Shown here: positions 30,516 through 38,880 of the stretch, piece by piece
Layout of the letters: each line of letters starts with the position of its first letter
How positions within the stretch are numbered: the first letter of the stretch is position 1
Source of the DNA: Pseudoxanthomonas kaohsiungensis
GTDB taxonomy: Bacteria; Pseudomonadota; Gammaproteobacteria; Xanthomonadales; Xanthomonadaceae
Assembly: GCF_010211765.1 (NCBI RefSeq)
Contig: NZ_PDWO01000013.1
Coordinates: 53,525 to 117,524 of the forward strand
Reading direction: 5' to 3'
DNA length: 64,000 nucleotides
Position numbers and translations under genes: made by a program
Notes under the pieces: generated by a model
Database searches by the model: none
Told to the model about the DNA's origin: nothing
What the model saw: only the letters and a program-made list of their open reading frames with translations

Positions 30516-30770
30516 ATGAGCGTGCTGCACCTGGACCTGCGCGACAGGCCGCCACCCGAACCGATGGAGCGCATCCTCCAGGCACTGCCGATCCTCCCGG
30601 ACGGCTGGCGGCTGGTGGCGCTGACCCCCATGCGTCCCCTGCCGTTGTTGCCGATGCTCGAAGCCGACGGCTACGCGTGGCGCGTGCTCGACCTCGAGCA
30701 GGGCGGCGCGATGGTGACCATCTGCCGCGGCCAGGAAGCGCACCTGCTGGACCGCGCCGACGGCCGATGA
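30516..30770 (+). CDS. DUF2249-family protein
   Basis: 84 aa: a compact alpha/beta protein (LHLDLRDRPPPEPMERILQAL, then LPLLPMLEADGYAW). DUF2249 proteins, TusA-like in fold, are frequently encoded near nitric oxide reductase and other anaerobic genes in proteobacteria; the biochemical role is unknown. It has an FNR-type box upstream and its stop overlaps the ATG of the next membrane protein (ATGA). Confidence 0.8.
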   Translation: MSVLHLDLRDRPPPEPMERILQALPILPDGWRLVALTPMRPLPLLPMLEADGYAWRVLDLEQGGAMVTICRGQEAHLLDRADGR

Positions 30771-31999
30771 CCGGCCTGGCCTTCGGCCAGGCGCCGCCGC
30801 CATCGCTGCCGCTTCGCTTCCTGCTGGCCGCGCCGGCCTGGGGCGTGGTCGCCGGCGCGTGGCTCGCGCTGCATGGCACGGAAATCATGGCCTCGCGCTG
30901 GACGCCGGCCACGCTGGTGCTGGTCCACGTCCTCGCACTGGGCGTGCTGGGCAACGCGATGCTCGGCAGCCTGGTCCAGTTCCTGCCGGTGGCGGCGGGA
31001 AGCCCGATGCCGGGACGGCGCGCCGTGCCGGCGCTGCACCTGGCGTTCAACGCCGGCATCGCCGCGCTGCTGCCCGCGCTGGTCCCCGGCACGGCGGTGC
31101 CGGCATCGCTGGCGGCAGTCTTGCTGGGTGGATCGCTGTGCGCATTCGCCACCCTGGCGCTGGCCGGGTTGGCACGCGGCAGCGGCCCCTTCGCGACGCG
31201 CGCGGGCATCGCCGCCGCGCTGCTGGCCCTGCTGGCGACGATGGCGATGGGCCTGCGCCTGCTCGCCGCGCGCCACGGCTGGCTCGGTCCACTGGCCTGG
31301 CCGCTGGTCGACCTGCACGCGGCCACCGGCATCGGTGGCTGGATGCTCGGCTTGCTGGTGGCGGTGGGCGCGACCGCGATGCCCATGCTGCAAGGCACCG
31401 CGGCATGGACGACGCGGCAGGTCGCGATCGCCTGGGCGCTGCTGGCCGCCGCGCTGGTGGTCGCCGCCGCAGCCGCCGCCGGCGCCGTGCCCACCCCGGC
31501 GTGGCGCGTGGTCGCGCTGCCGCTGGCGCCACTGGCGTTGGCCGCGTGGTGGCGGCAATGGCGGGCGCCGCACCACCGCGGCCCGGTCCTGCGGCGCTTC
31601 TGGGCCAGCGGCTGCATCGCCCTGCTGTTCGCAGTTGCTATCGCCGCCTGGCCGGAACCGCTCGCGTTCGACCGCACGCTGGCGGTGGCGGCGCTGGTGC
31701 TCGCCGTGGCGCTGCCCCTGCTGGTGGTAGGGATGCTGCTGGAGATCGTGGCGTTCCTGGCCTGGATCCGGCTACGCCAGCAGGTGCCGCGCGGAACGCG
31801 GATCCCCGGCGTCGGCAGCCTATTCCCCGCACCGGACAAGCGCCGGGTCTGGACGTTGCACGTGCTGGCGTCGCTGGCGACGGTCGCCGCGGTGGCCCGG
31901 CCGACGATCGCCGGCGCGGCTGGCATTGCGATGGCCTGGGCCTACGCGGCAACGCTGCGCGGCGCATGGCGCTGCTGGCGGACGCCGCTCAGTAGCTGA
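30767..31999 (+). CDS. Twelve-helix membrane protein, NnrS/haem-copper-oxidase-like
   Basis: 410 aa, about 12 transmembrane segments. Conserved-looking His residues fall in membrane helices (LVLVHVLALG, DLHAATGIGGW, WTLHVLAS), and the stretch HVLALGVLGNAMLGSLVQFLPV resembles subunit-I-like proteins of the haem-copper oxidase and NnrS groups. NnrS-type proteins protect against nitrosative stress. It is translationally coupled to the DUF2249 gene and FNR-box controlled, so a role in NO metabolism is likely but the exact family is uncertain. Its 3' end overlaps oprC tail to tail by 11 bp. Confidence 0.7.
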   Translation: MTGLAFGQAPPPSLPLRFLLAAPAWGVVAGAWLALHGTEIMASRWTPATLVLVHVLALGVLGNAMLGSLVQFLPVAAGSPMPGRRAVPALHLAFNAGIAALLPALVPGTAVPASLAAVLLGGSLCAFATLALAGLARGSGPFATRAGIAAALLALLATMAMGLRLLAARHGWLGPLAWPLVDLHAATGIGGWMLGLLVAVGATAMPMLQGTAAWTTRQVAIAWALLAAALVVAAAAAAGAVPTPAWRVVALPLAPLALAAWWRQWRAPHHRGPVLRRFWASGCIALLFAVAIAAWPEPLAFDRTLAVAALVLAVALPLLVVGMLLEIVAFLAWIRLRQQVPRGTRIPGVGSLFPAPDKRRVWTLHVLASLATVAAVARPTIAGAAGIAMAWAYAATLRGAWRCWRTPLSS

Positions 32000-34046
32000 A
32001 GTTGAGCTTGACCCAGGCGGTGCGTCCCGGCTCGTTGATCCGCGCCGGGTCGGCCGGGTAACCGAAGGCGCTGTTGCCGGCCAGGTTCAGGTGCTCGCTG
32101 TAGGCGCGGTCGAACAGGTTGTCGATGCCGGCGGCCAGCTGCAGCCGCTCGTCGAAACGGTACCCGCCATTGATCGAGAACACCGCGAAGCCGGCGCTCG
32201 GGCCGAGGTCGCGGCCCACGACATTGCCCTGGTCGGTCTTGACCCGCTCCTGCGCGGCGGCGATGCGCAGCAGCGCGCCCCACGACCATGCCGCACGCTC
32301 GCCGCTGGCCGACAGGCGCGCTTCCAGCGGCGGCATCTGCGGCAGCGGGCCTTCGCCGGTTTCGCCCCACGCATAGGCCAGGACGCCGGACAGCTTCAGC
32401 CCGTCGCGCGGCTTCCAGTCCACGCCGGCCTCGCCGCCGGCGATGTCGGCGTCGAGGTTCCGCGCGCGCGTGGTCGAACCCATCATGCCGCCGCCCAGGT
32501 AGTCGAACACGATGTAGTCGTCGATGCGGCCGGCGTAGGCCGTCAGCCACGCCTCGACGCCGCCGCGGCGCCACTGCAGTCCTGCGTCGAGCTGGGTGGT
32601 GCGCTCGGGCTGCACGCCGGCGAACGCGTTCGGCGCGCCCGCCGGGCCGCTCGTGGGCGAGAACAGCTCCCAGTAGTCGGGCATGCGCCCGGCATGGCCG
32701 ATGCCGGCGTACCAGCCGGCCGCCGTGTCCATGCCGTGCTCGTAGCGGATGAATCCGCCGGGCAGCGTATCGCCGCGGCGCTGGCCGGCGGTGGGGTTGG
32801 GCATCGGCATCATCCCGTTGCCGGTGGTGGCGCGCAGGTCCTCGACCCGGGCACGGTCGATGCGCAGGCCCGACATGAGGTGGTGCACGTCGCTGAGGTG
32901 CCAGTGCGACTCGGCGAACGCGCCCAGCGTGCGGAACCGCGCGTCGTCGGTCCACGGCTGCGCCAGGTACGCACCGCGACCCGTCGCGCTGCGCTTGCGG
33001 TGCTCGCTCTGCCGTCCGTCGACGCCGGCGGTCACTTCCCAGCGGTCCCGCTGCCAGGTCAGCGCCGCGCGCCCGCCCTGCGTGGTGTCGCCGACATTGC
33101 TGGCCATCGGCATCGGCATGCTGCTGCCGGGGTCGGGATCGCGCAGGCTGTAGTTGTCCATGACGTGGTCGACCTCGTTGCGGTAGACGTTGGCCGCCAC
33201 CGCGTCGAGCACGCCGCCGATGTGCTTCTTCTCGAAGCGCAGGCCGGTGCCGTCGCGGCGGAAGCGCGCGCCGTCCATGCCGCGGCCGGCGTAGCGCGCC
33301 TGCGCATCGCCGGTGCCGGCGGACAGCTCCAGCACGCTGTCCGGGTCGGGCGTCCAGCCCAGCGCCGCGTCCGCGTTCCACTTGCGCCATGCCGACGGCA
33401 CCTCGTCGCCGTTGCCGTCGCGGTAGTCGTCGGCCTCCGAGCGGTTGGCCGACAGCCGCGCGTAGCCGGCGGTAGTGCCGGCGCTGATGTCGGCGACCTG
33501 GTCGTTGCGGTTGCGGCTGCCGGCGAGCAGGCTGCCCTGCGCGCGCACGCCGGGGCGGTCGAAGTACGGGATCTCGCGCTCGAACCGCACCGTGCCGGCC
33601 GAAGCGCCGCCGCCCCACAGCACCGTCTGCGGACCCTTGACAACGGTCAGCCGGTCGTAGGTTTCCGGCGCGATGTAGGACATCGCATTGTCCATCCGCG
33701 AGGGGCAGGCGCCGCTGAGCGCGCCATCGTTGGTCAGCAGCGCGATGCGCGAGCCGAACATGCCGCGCAGCACCGGATCGCCATTGGTGCCGCCGCTGCG
33801 CAGGGTCGAGAACCCGGGAATGGTCTTCAGGTAGTCGGCGCCGTCGCTGGCCGGCACCGGTTGCCGTGGCAGCCTGGGATCGGTGACGAAAGTGCTGGCG
33901 GCGATCGGCGCCACGCCCAGCACCACCACGCCGTCGAGCGTGGCGACCGCGGCGTCCTGCGCGGGATGGGCATGGTCCGGCGCGGCCGATGCCGGTCCCG
34001 GGGTGGCCGCGGCGGCGAGGGCCGCGGCAAGCAGTGCGCGCTTCAT
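31989..34046 (-). CDS. oprC: TonB-dependent copper receptor (OprC-like)
   Basis: 684 aa. Signal peptide (MKRALLAAALAAAATPGPASA), plug domain (ADYLKTIPGFSTLRSGGTNGDPVLRGMFGSRIALL) and a beta-barrel ending in VKLNFSY with the terminal aromatic. Met-rich patches in loops (SSMPMPMAS, GMMPMPNP, GGGMMG) suit copper binding. OprC-type receptors import copper or Cu-chelates across the outer membrane. It is divergent from nirK, which needs copper, and shares a 211-bp promoter region containing two FNR-type boxes. Confidence 0.88.
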   Translation of the reverse strand: MKRALLAAALAAAATPGPASAAPDHAHPAQDAAVATLDGVVVLGVAPIAASTFVTDPRLPRQPVPASDGADYLKTIPGFSTLRSGGTNGDPVLRGMFGSRIALLTNDGALSGACPSRMDNAMSYIAPETYDRLTVVKGPQTVLWGGGASAGTVRFEREIPYFDRPGVRAQGSLLAGSRNRNDQVADISAGTTAGYARLSANRSEADDYRDGNGDEVPSAWRKWNADAALGWTPDPDSVLELSAGTGDAQARYAGRGMDGARFRRDGTGLRFEKKHIGGVLDAVAANVYRNEVDHVMDNYSLRDPDPGSSMPMPMASNVGDTTQGGRAALTWQRDRWEVTAGVDGRQSEHRKRSATGRGAYLAQPWTDDARFRTLGAFAESHWHLSDVHHLMSGLRIDRARVEDLRATTGNGMMPMPNPTAGQRRGDTLPGGFIRYEHGMDTAAGWYAGIGHAGRMPDYWELFSPTSGPAGAPNAFAGVQPERTTQLDAGLQWRRGGVEAWLTAYAGRIDDYIVFDYLGGGMMGSTTRARNLDADIAGGEAGVDWKPRDGLKLSGVLAYAWGETGEGPLPQMPPLEARLSASGERAAWSWGALLRIAAAQERVKTDQGNVVGRDLGPSAGFAVFSINGGYRFDERLQLAAGIDNLFDRAYSEHLNLAGNSAFGYPADPARINEPGRTAWVKLNFSY

Positions 34047-34142
34047 GGGTCGTTCCTTCCCGATCGGTCCGTTTTGTCGGTTGCGATTCTGGGCCGGTGC
34101 GTGCGCGCCGCCATTGGACAAAACGTCCACTCCGCCGTTCGC

Positions 34143-34156
34143 TTGACCTGCGTCAA
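34143..34156 (-). promoter_or_regulatory. FNR-type box, oprC-proximal
   Basis: TTGAC-CTGC-GTCAA, symmetric, 97 bp upstream of the oprC start and 102 bp upstream of nirK. It most likely serves oprC, giving copper-receptor synthesis under denitrifying conditions. Confidence 0.7.
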
Positions 34157-34181
34157 CCGGAACGCCGGCGCCTGCGCCGGC

Positions 34182-34195
34182 TTGATGCAGATCAA
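34182..34195 (+). promoter_or_regulatory. FNR-type box of nirK (perfect consensus)
   Basis: TTGAT-GCAG-ATCAA is an exact FNR/ANR/Dnr consensus, 62 bp before the nirK ATG, the expected position for class II activation near -41.5. It is the strongest of the five boxes in the window. Confidence 0.88.
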
Positions 34196-34257
34196 TGAAT
34201 GGGCGCCGCCCTGGCCCCAACCTTCGTGCCGTGAACAACGACCGAAGAGAGAAGACC

Positions 34258-35322
34258 ATGAAGACCCGCCACCATCCCCTGCTCGCCTGCGCCCTCGCCG
34301 GCGCGATCGCTGCCACGCTCGCCGGCCACGCCGGCGCCGCCGGGCCCGCCGCCGGCGCACCGCTGGAAACCATCCAGGCGGTGTTGACCGCCCCGCCGCA
34401 CGTGCCGGCGCCGATCACGCGCAAGACGCCGGCCAAGGTCGTCGTCGACCTGGAGATGGTCGAGAAGGACATGCCCCTGGCCGACGGCGTGACCTACAAC
34501 TTCTGGACCTTCGGCGGCACGGTGCCGGGCAGCTTCATCCGCGTGCGCGAAGGCGACACGGTCGAGTTCAAGCTGAAGAACCACCACAGCTCGCACATGT
34601 CGCACAACATCGACCTGCACGCGGTCACCGGCCAGGGCGGCGGCGCCGAAGCCACCTTCACCCTGCCCGGCAAGGAAACGCAGTTCACGTTCAAGGCCCT
34701 CAACCCCGGCCTGTACGTGTATCACTGCGCCATGGCCCCGGTGGCCATGCACGTGGCCAACGGCATGTACGGCCTGATCCTGGTCGAGCCGGAGGAAGGA
34801 CTGGAACCGGTGGACCAGGAGTTCTACGTCATGCAGGGCGACTTCTACACCGAAGGCGCCCACGGCGAGCCGGGGCTGCAACCCTTCAGCCTGGAGAAGG
34901 GCATCGCCGAGCACCCGGACTACGTGGTCTTCAACGGCTCGGTCGGCGCGCTGACCGGCGACAACGCCCTGACCGCGAAGGCGGGCGAGAAGATCCGCAT
35001 GTTCGTCGGCAACGGCGGCCCGAACCTGGTGTCGAGCTTCCATGTCATCGGCGAGATCTTCGACAAGGTCTACGTCGAGGGTGGCACCAAGTACCAGGAG
35101 AACGTGCAGACCACGCTGATCCCCGCCGGCGGCTCGGCGGTGGTGGAGTTCAAGGCCGACGTGCCCGGCAACTTCGTGCTGGTCGACCACAGCATCTTCC
35201 GCGCCTTCCACAAGGGCGCGCTGGGCATCCTCAAGGTCGACGGCGAGAAGAACCCGGCGATCTACACCGGGCAGCAGCACGACATCGAGTACCCCGAAGG
35301 CACGCCGCAGGGCAGCAAGTAA
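34258..35322 (+). CDS. nirK: Copper-containing nitrite reductase (NO-forming)
   Basis: 354 aa with a signal peptide. Type 1 copper ligands H116, C157 (YHCAMAP), H165 and M170; type 2 ligands H121, H156 and H312 (VDHSIFRAF). The catalytic Asp119 (HNIDLH) and His263 (SSFHVIG) are present. The trimeric periplasmic enzyme reduces nitrite to NO, which NorB then removes. The likely electron donor, azurin, is encoded 1.5 kb downstream. nirV follows after 19 bp. Confidence 0.97.
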   Translation: MKTRHHPLLACALAGAIAATLAGHAGAAGPAAGAPLETIQAVLTAPPHVPAPITRKTPAKVVVDLEMVEKDMPLADGVTYNFWTFGGTVPGSFIRVREGDTVEFKLKNHHSSHMSHNIDLHAVTGQGGGAEATFTLPGKETQFTFKALNPGLYVYHCAMAPVAMHVANGMYGLILVEPEEGLEPVDQEFYVMQGDFYTEGAHGEPGLQPFSLEKGIAEHPDYVVFNGSVGALTGDNALTAKAGEKIRMFVGNGGPNLVSSFHVIGEIFDKVYVEGGTKYQENVQTTLIPAGGSAVVEFKADVPGNFVLVDHSIFRAFHKGALGILKVDGEKNPAIYTGQQHDIEYPEGTPQGSK

Positions 35323-35341
35323 GAGGCCCCGGGAAGAAGCG

Positions 35342-36121
35342 ATGGACTGGAAACCGCCCCTGTTGCTGCTGGCCCTGGCCCCGGCCCTCGCCGCCGCCGG
35401 GCCGCAGCACGACGAAGGGATCGCCTGGCGGGCGATCCCGGGTGGGGACTTCCGTTCCTCGGTGCGCTTCGAGGAAGCGGCCGGCACGCTGCCGGTCGCC
35501 TCCTACGCCCTGATGGAACGGCCGGTGAGCAATGCCCAGTTCGCCGCCTTCCTCGCGCGCCAGCCGCGCTGGCGGCGCGACCGCGCGCCGTCGCTGTTTT
35601 CCAGCCCGGGCTACCTGGGCCACTGGGCCCAGGCCGACGCGCCCGGCGCCGCCATCGACCCGCATGCGCCGGTGGTCCATGTCACCTGGTACGCCGCCGA
35701 CGCGTACTGCCGCGAGCAGGGTGCGCGCCTGCCCACCTTTCTGGAGTGGGAGTACGCCGCGGCCGCCGGACCGGCGCGCCGCGACGCACGCGGCGACCGC
35801 GGCTGGCGCATGCGCCAGGTCGACGACGGCACGCCGAGGGCGATGGATGCGCAGGCCGATTCGCCGGCCAATGCCTATGGCGTGCGCGGCCTGCACGGCG
35901 CGTACTGGGAATGGAGCGCGGACTTCGCCTCCCTGCTTGGTGAAGGCGATCGCCGCGGCCAGGACGACGGCGACAACCTGCGCTACTGCGGCGCCACCGC
36001 GCTGGCCTTCAGCGACCCGGGCGACTACGGCGTGGTCAAGCGCTTCGTCCTGCTGTCGGCGCTGCAACCACGCGACACCCTCGGCAACCTCGGTTTCCGC
36101 TGTGCAAGGAGCCAGCCATGA
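35342..36121 (+). CDS. nirV: NirV-like SUMF1/FGE-fold accessory protein
   Basis: 259 aa with a signal peptide. It has the formylglycine-generating-enzyme fold (IPGGDFRSS, PVSNAQFAAFL, PVVHVTWYAADAYC, RLPTFLEWEYAAA, and GNLGFRC at the C terminus). The segment that carries the active-site Cys pair in true FGE is shortened and has no such Cys, so it should not make formylglycine. nirV commonly accompanies nirK; its job is unproven. Its stop overlaps the SCO start (ATGA). Confidence 0.85.
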   Translation: MDWKPPLLLLALAPALAAAGPQHDEGIAWRAIPGGDFRSSVRFEEAAGTLPVASYALMERPVSNAQFAAFLARQPRWRRDRAPSLFSSPGYLGHWAQADAPGAAIDPHAPVVHVTWYAADAYCREQGARLPTFLEWEYAAAAGPARRDARGDRGWRMRQVDDGTPRAMDAQADSPANAYGVRGLHGAYWEWSADFASLLGEGDRRGQDDGDNLRYCGATALAFSDPGDYGVVKRFVLLSALQPRDTLGNLGFRCARSQP

Positions 36122-36723
36122 CCCTGTCCTTTCCGCGCCTGCCCGCCCCGGTGGCGCTGGCGCTTGTATCCGTGCTGGCCGCCTGCCCGCTGCAGGCGGC
36201 TGACCGCGATGCCGCTGCCCTCCCGGGCGACTCGCTCTACCAGCTCGACGCGCGCGCCATCGACGCGCACGGCCGTCCGCTGCAATGGTCGGACCTGGCC
36301 GGCAGGCCGCAGCTGGTGTCGATGTTCTACGCCAACTGCCACCTGATGTGCCCGCTGATCATCGAGAACGCCAAGGCGGTGCAGAAGCAGTTGCCCGCGG
36401 CCAGCGGCGCGCGCCTCGGCGTGGCGATGATCAGCCTGGACCCGCAGCGCGACACGCCCGCGGCGCTGGCGCGGGTCGCCCGCGACCATCGCGTGCCCGA
36501 GGGCTGGCGCTTCCTGCGCCCGGCCACCGACGACGTGCGCGCGCTGGCCAGCGTGCTGGACGTGCGCTACCGCTTCCGCGAGGACGGCAGCATCAACCAC
36601 ACCAGCGTGCTGGTCCTGCTCGATGCACAGGGGCGAGAATTGGCCCGCTCGGAGGTCGAGGGCATCGCGCCCGACCCGGCCTTCGTCGAGCAGGTCCGCC
36701 TCGCCGTGGCATCGTCCCCCTGA
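36118..36723 (+). CDS. SCO1/SenC-family copper chaperone
   Basis: 201 aa, exported (signal peptide with a Cys at 23, so possibly a lipoprotein: VLAACPL). The thioredoxin-fold copper site is C74-x3-C78 (NCHLMCP) with the distal His161 (INHTSVL). SCO proteins deliver copper to Cu-enzymes or act as thiol reductants. Coupling to nirK-nirV suggests it metallates NirK. Confidence 0.9.
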   Translation: MTLSFPRLPAPVALALVSVLAACPLQAADRDAAALPGDSLYQLDARAIDAHGRPLQWSDLAGRPQLVSMFYANCHLMCPLIIENAKAVQKQLPAASGARLGVAMISLDPQRDTPAALARVARDHRVPEGWRFLRPATDDVRALASVLDVRYRFREDGSINHTSVLVLLDAQGRELARSEVEGIAPDPAFVEQVRLAVASSP

Positions 36724-36724
36724 C

Positions 36725-36742
36725 GACGGCGCGTGCGCCGTC
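36725..36742 (+). repeat. Perfect 18-bp palindrome between the SCO gene and azurin
   Basis: GACGGCGC-GT-GCGCCGTC, one base after the SCO stop codon. As RNA it forms an 8-bp stem and may separate the nirK-nirV-sco transcript from azurin or protect its 3' end. No T run follows. Confidence 0.5.
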
Positions 36743-36782
36743 CCGACCCCATCCTCCCACCACACCGCAACAGGAGTAACCC

Positions 36783-37238
36783 ATGAACGCCACCCGCACC
36801 CTCCTCGCCCTCGCCCTGCTCGGCGCCGCCGGCATGGCCCACGCCGCGGGCAACTGCACCATCGCGCTCAAGGGCGACGACGCGATGAAGTTCGACCTCA
36901 AGGAAGCCACCGTTTCGGCCGGCTGCGCCACCATCACCATCGAGCTGACCCACACCGGCAAGCTGCCGGCCACCGCGATGGGCCACAACGTCGTAATCTC
37001 CAAGACCGCCGACCTGGCGGGCCTGGCGCGCGACGGGATCAAGGCCGGTGCCGCCAAGGACTACGTCCCCGCGGGCGATGCCCGTGCGATCGCGCACACC
37101 AAGATCATCGGCGGCGGCGAGAAGACCAAGGTCACCTTCCCCGGCAAGGCGCTCACCGCCGGTGGCGACTACAGCTTCTTCTGCAGCTTCCCAGGCCACT
37201 CCACCCTGATGAAGGGCAAGCTGGTCGCCACCAAGTAA
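36783..37238 (+). CDS. azu: Azurin
   Basis: 151 aa with a signal peptide ending AHA. Blue-copper ligands H68 (GHNVV), C134, H139 and M143 (FFCSFPGHSTLM) are intact; the disulfide Cys pair (C25, C48) is present. Azurin carries electrons in the periplasm, here probably to NirK. AGGAG precedes the start, and a strong terminator follows. Confidence 0.96.
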   Translation: MNATRTLLALALLGAAGMAHAAGNCTIALKGDDAMKFDLKEATVSAGCATITIELTHTGKLPATAMGHNVVISKTADLAGLARDGIKAGAAKDYVPAGDARAIAHTKIIGGGEKTKVTFPGKALTAGGDYSFFCSFPGHSTLMKGKLVATK

Positions 37239-37259
37239 CCCACCTCCCCGGTGGTTGCG

Positions 37260-37296
37260 CCGTGCCGCCGGGTCGACGGCGGCACGGTCCTTTTTT
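37260..37296 (+). terminator. Rho-independent terminator after azurin
   Basis: CCGTGCCGCC / GGCGGCACGG 10-bp stem, loop GGGTCGAC, then TCCTTTTTT. It ends the azurin transcript 22 bp after the stop. Confidence 0.9.
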
Positions 37297-37341
37297 CCCG
37301 CCGCCCGCCTTGCGACGGAAGCGGCGTCGTGGAGCGCGCGC

Positions 37342-37581
37342 ATGCAACTCGACATCCCCCTCCAAGGCCGCCAGGTCGACGTAGCCCGCATCGAGCAGCG
37401 CTTGCTGGAGGCGGACCCGGCCGTCGTGGTGGATCGCGACCCGGCTACCGGCCACCTGCGCATCTCCACCTGCGCCGGCCGCGACGAGGTCGCCGCCCTC
37501 CTGCGCGCGACCGGGCTCGCGGTCCAGGAAGGCGACATCGCAATCGTCCCCTCGGTCTGCTGCGGTGGCTGCAGCGGTTGA
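37342..37581 (+). CDS. Small protein with Cys-rich C-terminal tail (CCGGC)
   Basis: 79 aa. Secondary-structure pattern beta-alpha-beta-beta-alpha-beta (VDVARIEQRLLEADPAVVV, LRIST, EVAALLRATGLAV, IAIVPS), like a heavy-metal-associated domain without CxxC. C44 and the tail C73, C74, C77 (CCGGCSG) are the only Cys. It resembles the 89-aa protein near norB in size, inferred fold and Cys tail. It is cytoplasmic (no signal) and lies behind the azurin terminator, so it needs its own promoter. I do not recognise a named family. Confidence 0.65.
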   Translation: MQLDIPLQGRQVDVARIEQRLLEADPAVVVDRDPATGHLRISTCAGRDEVAALLRATGLAVQEGDIAIVPSVCCGGCSG

Positions 37582-37705
37582 AGCGGCTGCGGTGCGCCGC
37601 CTTGCGCGCGCAACGGCGAAGATCATTTCCCTGCCGTGGAGGCCTGCCGCTTACCGGCCGGCAACGCCGTTGCGCGGATGCTGGCGGCAACGCGGGAGCG
37701 GCGAC

Positions 37706-38641
37706 TCAGTCCCTGCGTTCGCGGACGACGCAGCGGAAGCCGACATGGCTGGTGGAGGTGTCTACCGGCTGCGCCATGCGCGCGGCAGGACGGTAGCGCC
37801 GACAGTAGTTGGGCGCGCAGGCGTGCGATCCGCCCTTGGTGACGCGGCGCGGGATGCGTACCTGCGGGCTGCGCGGATCGATGCTGTCGTCGCGGTCGCC
37901 GCCGCGCGGATTCTCCCGGGTGCAGCAGCTGCGCACGATGGCGCCATGCTCTTGGTACCAGTCGCTGGTCCATTCCCACACGTTGCCGATCATGTCGTGC
38001 AGGCCGTAGCCATTGGCCGGGAACGCGCCCACCGGCGAGGTGAACTCCCACCCGTCCAGCCGCAGGTTCTCCCAGGGAAACTCCCCCTGCCAGGTATTGG
38101 CCATGTAGCGGCCGCCGGGGACCAGTTCGTCGCCCCAGGCGAACTCGGTGCCGTCGTTGCCGCCCTTGCTGGCGTACTCCCACTCGGCCTCGCTCGGCAG
38201 TTCCTTGCCGACCCATTGCGCGTAAGCCGCCGCGTCCTCGTAGGCCACGTGCACCACCGGGTGGTCCTCGTGGCCCTTGATCGAACTGCCCGGCCCGCGC
38301 GGATGGCGCCAGTCCGCGCCGGCGACGTATTGCCACCAGTTGTAGTGGTTGGCCAGGTCGACCCGTCCCGGCGGCGGCACCAGCACGACGGAAGAAGGGG
38401 CCAGCAGTACCGGATCGGCACCGGGGTAGGCCGCCGGGTCGGCCGGCTTCTCGGCCAGCGTCACGTGGCCCGTGGCATCGACGAAGCGGGCGAAGTCACG
38501 GTTCGTCACTACATGGCGGTCGATCCAGAAAGCATCCACCCGCACCCTGTGCGCGGGCTTCTCCTCCGCGTAGTGGTGGTCCGACCCCATGGTGAAGGCC
38601 CCGCCCCCGATGCGCACCATGCCGTCCAGCGACAACGCCAT
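37706..38641 (-). CDS. Formylglycine-generating enzyme-like protein with active-site cysteines
   Basis: 311 aa, no signal peptide. FGE-sulfatase fold throughout (MVRIGGGAFTMGSD, PVVHVAYEDAAAYAQWVGKELPSEAEWEYA, NVWEWTSDWY). The C-terminal KGGSHACAPNYCRRYRPAAR places C275 and C280 exactly where the catalytic copper-binding Cys pair of FGE lies, followed by HVGFRC. It should convert a Cys in sulfatases to formylglycine; no sulfatase gene is in this window. It converges on the Cys-tailed gene and is unrelated in strand to its neighbours. It contrasts with NirV, which has the fold without the cysteines. Confidence 0.88.
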   Translation of the reverse strand: MALSLDGMVRIGGGAFTMGSDHHYAEEKPAHRVRVDAFWIDRHVVTNRDFARFVDATGHVTLAEKPADPAAYPGADPVLLAPSSVVLVPPPGRVDLANHYNWWQYVAGADWRHPRGPGSSIKGHEDHPVVHVAYEDAAAYAQWVGKELPSEAEWEYASKGGNDGTEFAWGDELVPGGRYMANTWQGEFPWENLRLDGWEFTSPVGAFPANGYGLHDMIGNVWEWTSDWYQEHGAIVRSCCTRENPRGGDRDDSIDPRSPQVRIPRRVTKGGSHACAPNYCRRYRPAARMAQPVDTSTSHVGFRCVVRERRD

Positions 38642-38880
38642 GCCTGCCTCCCTGCCCCGGTCCGGGCCACGCCCGCCAGCGTATACCGGCGCATGCACCG
38701 TCGCCATCGGGCCGACCGCGATCGTGCGAAACACCGGGCGGTCCGGTGGTCACGCGGGAGGGGCACAGGATGGTCTCCGGCGGTCCCTCCGGTCATCCCG
38801 GCCAGCGCGTCGCCGACGGCGCAGATGCCAGGCCCATGGAAGAACGCGACCGGTACGTGGCTGCGAACGGCGGACGCGGC

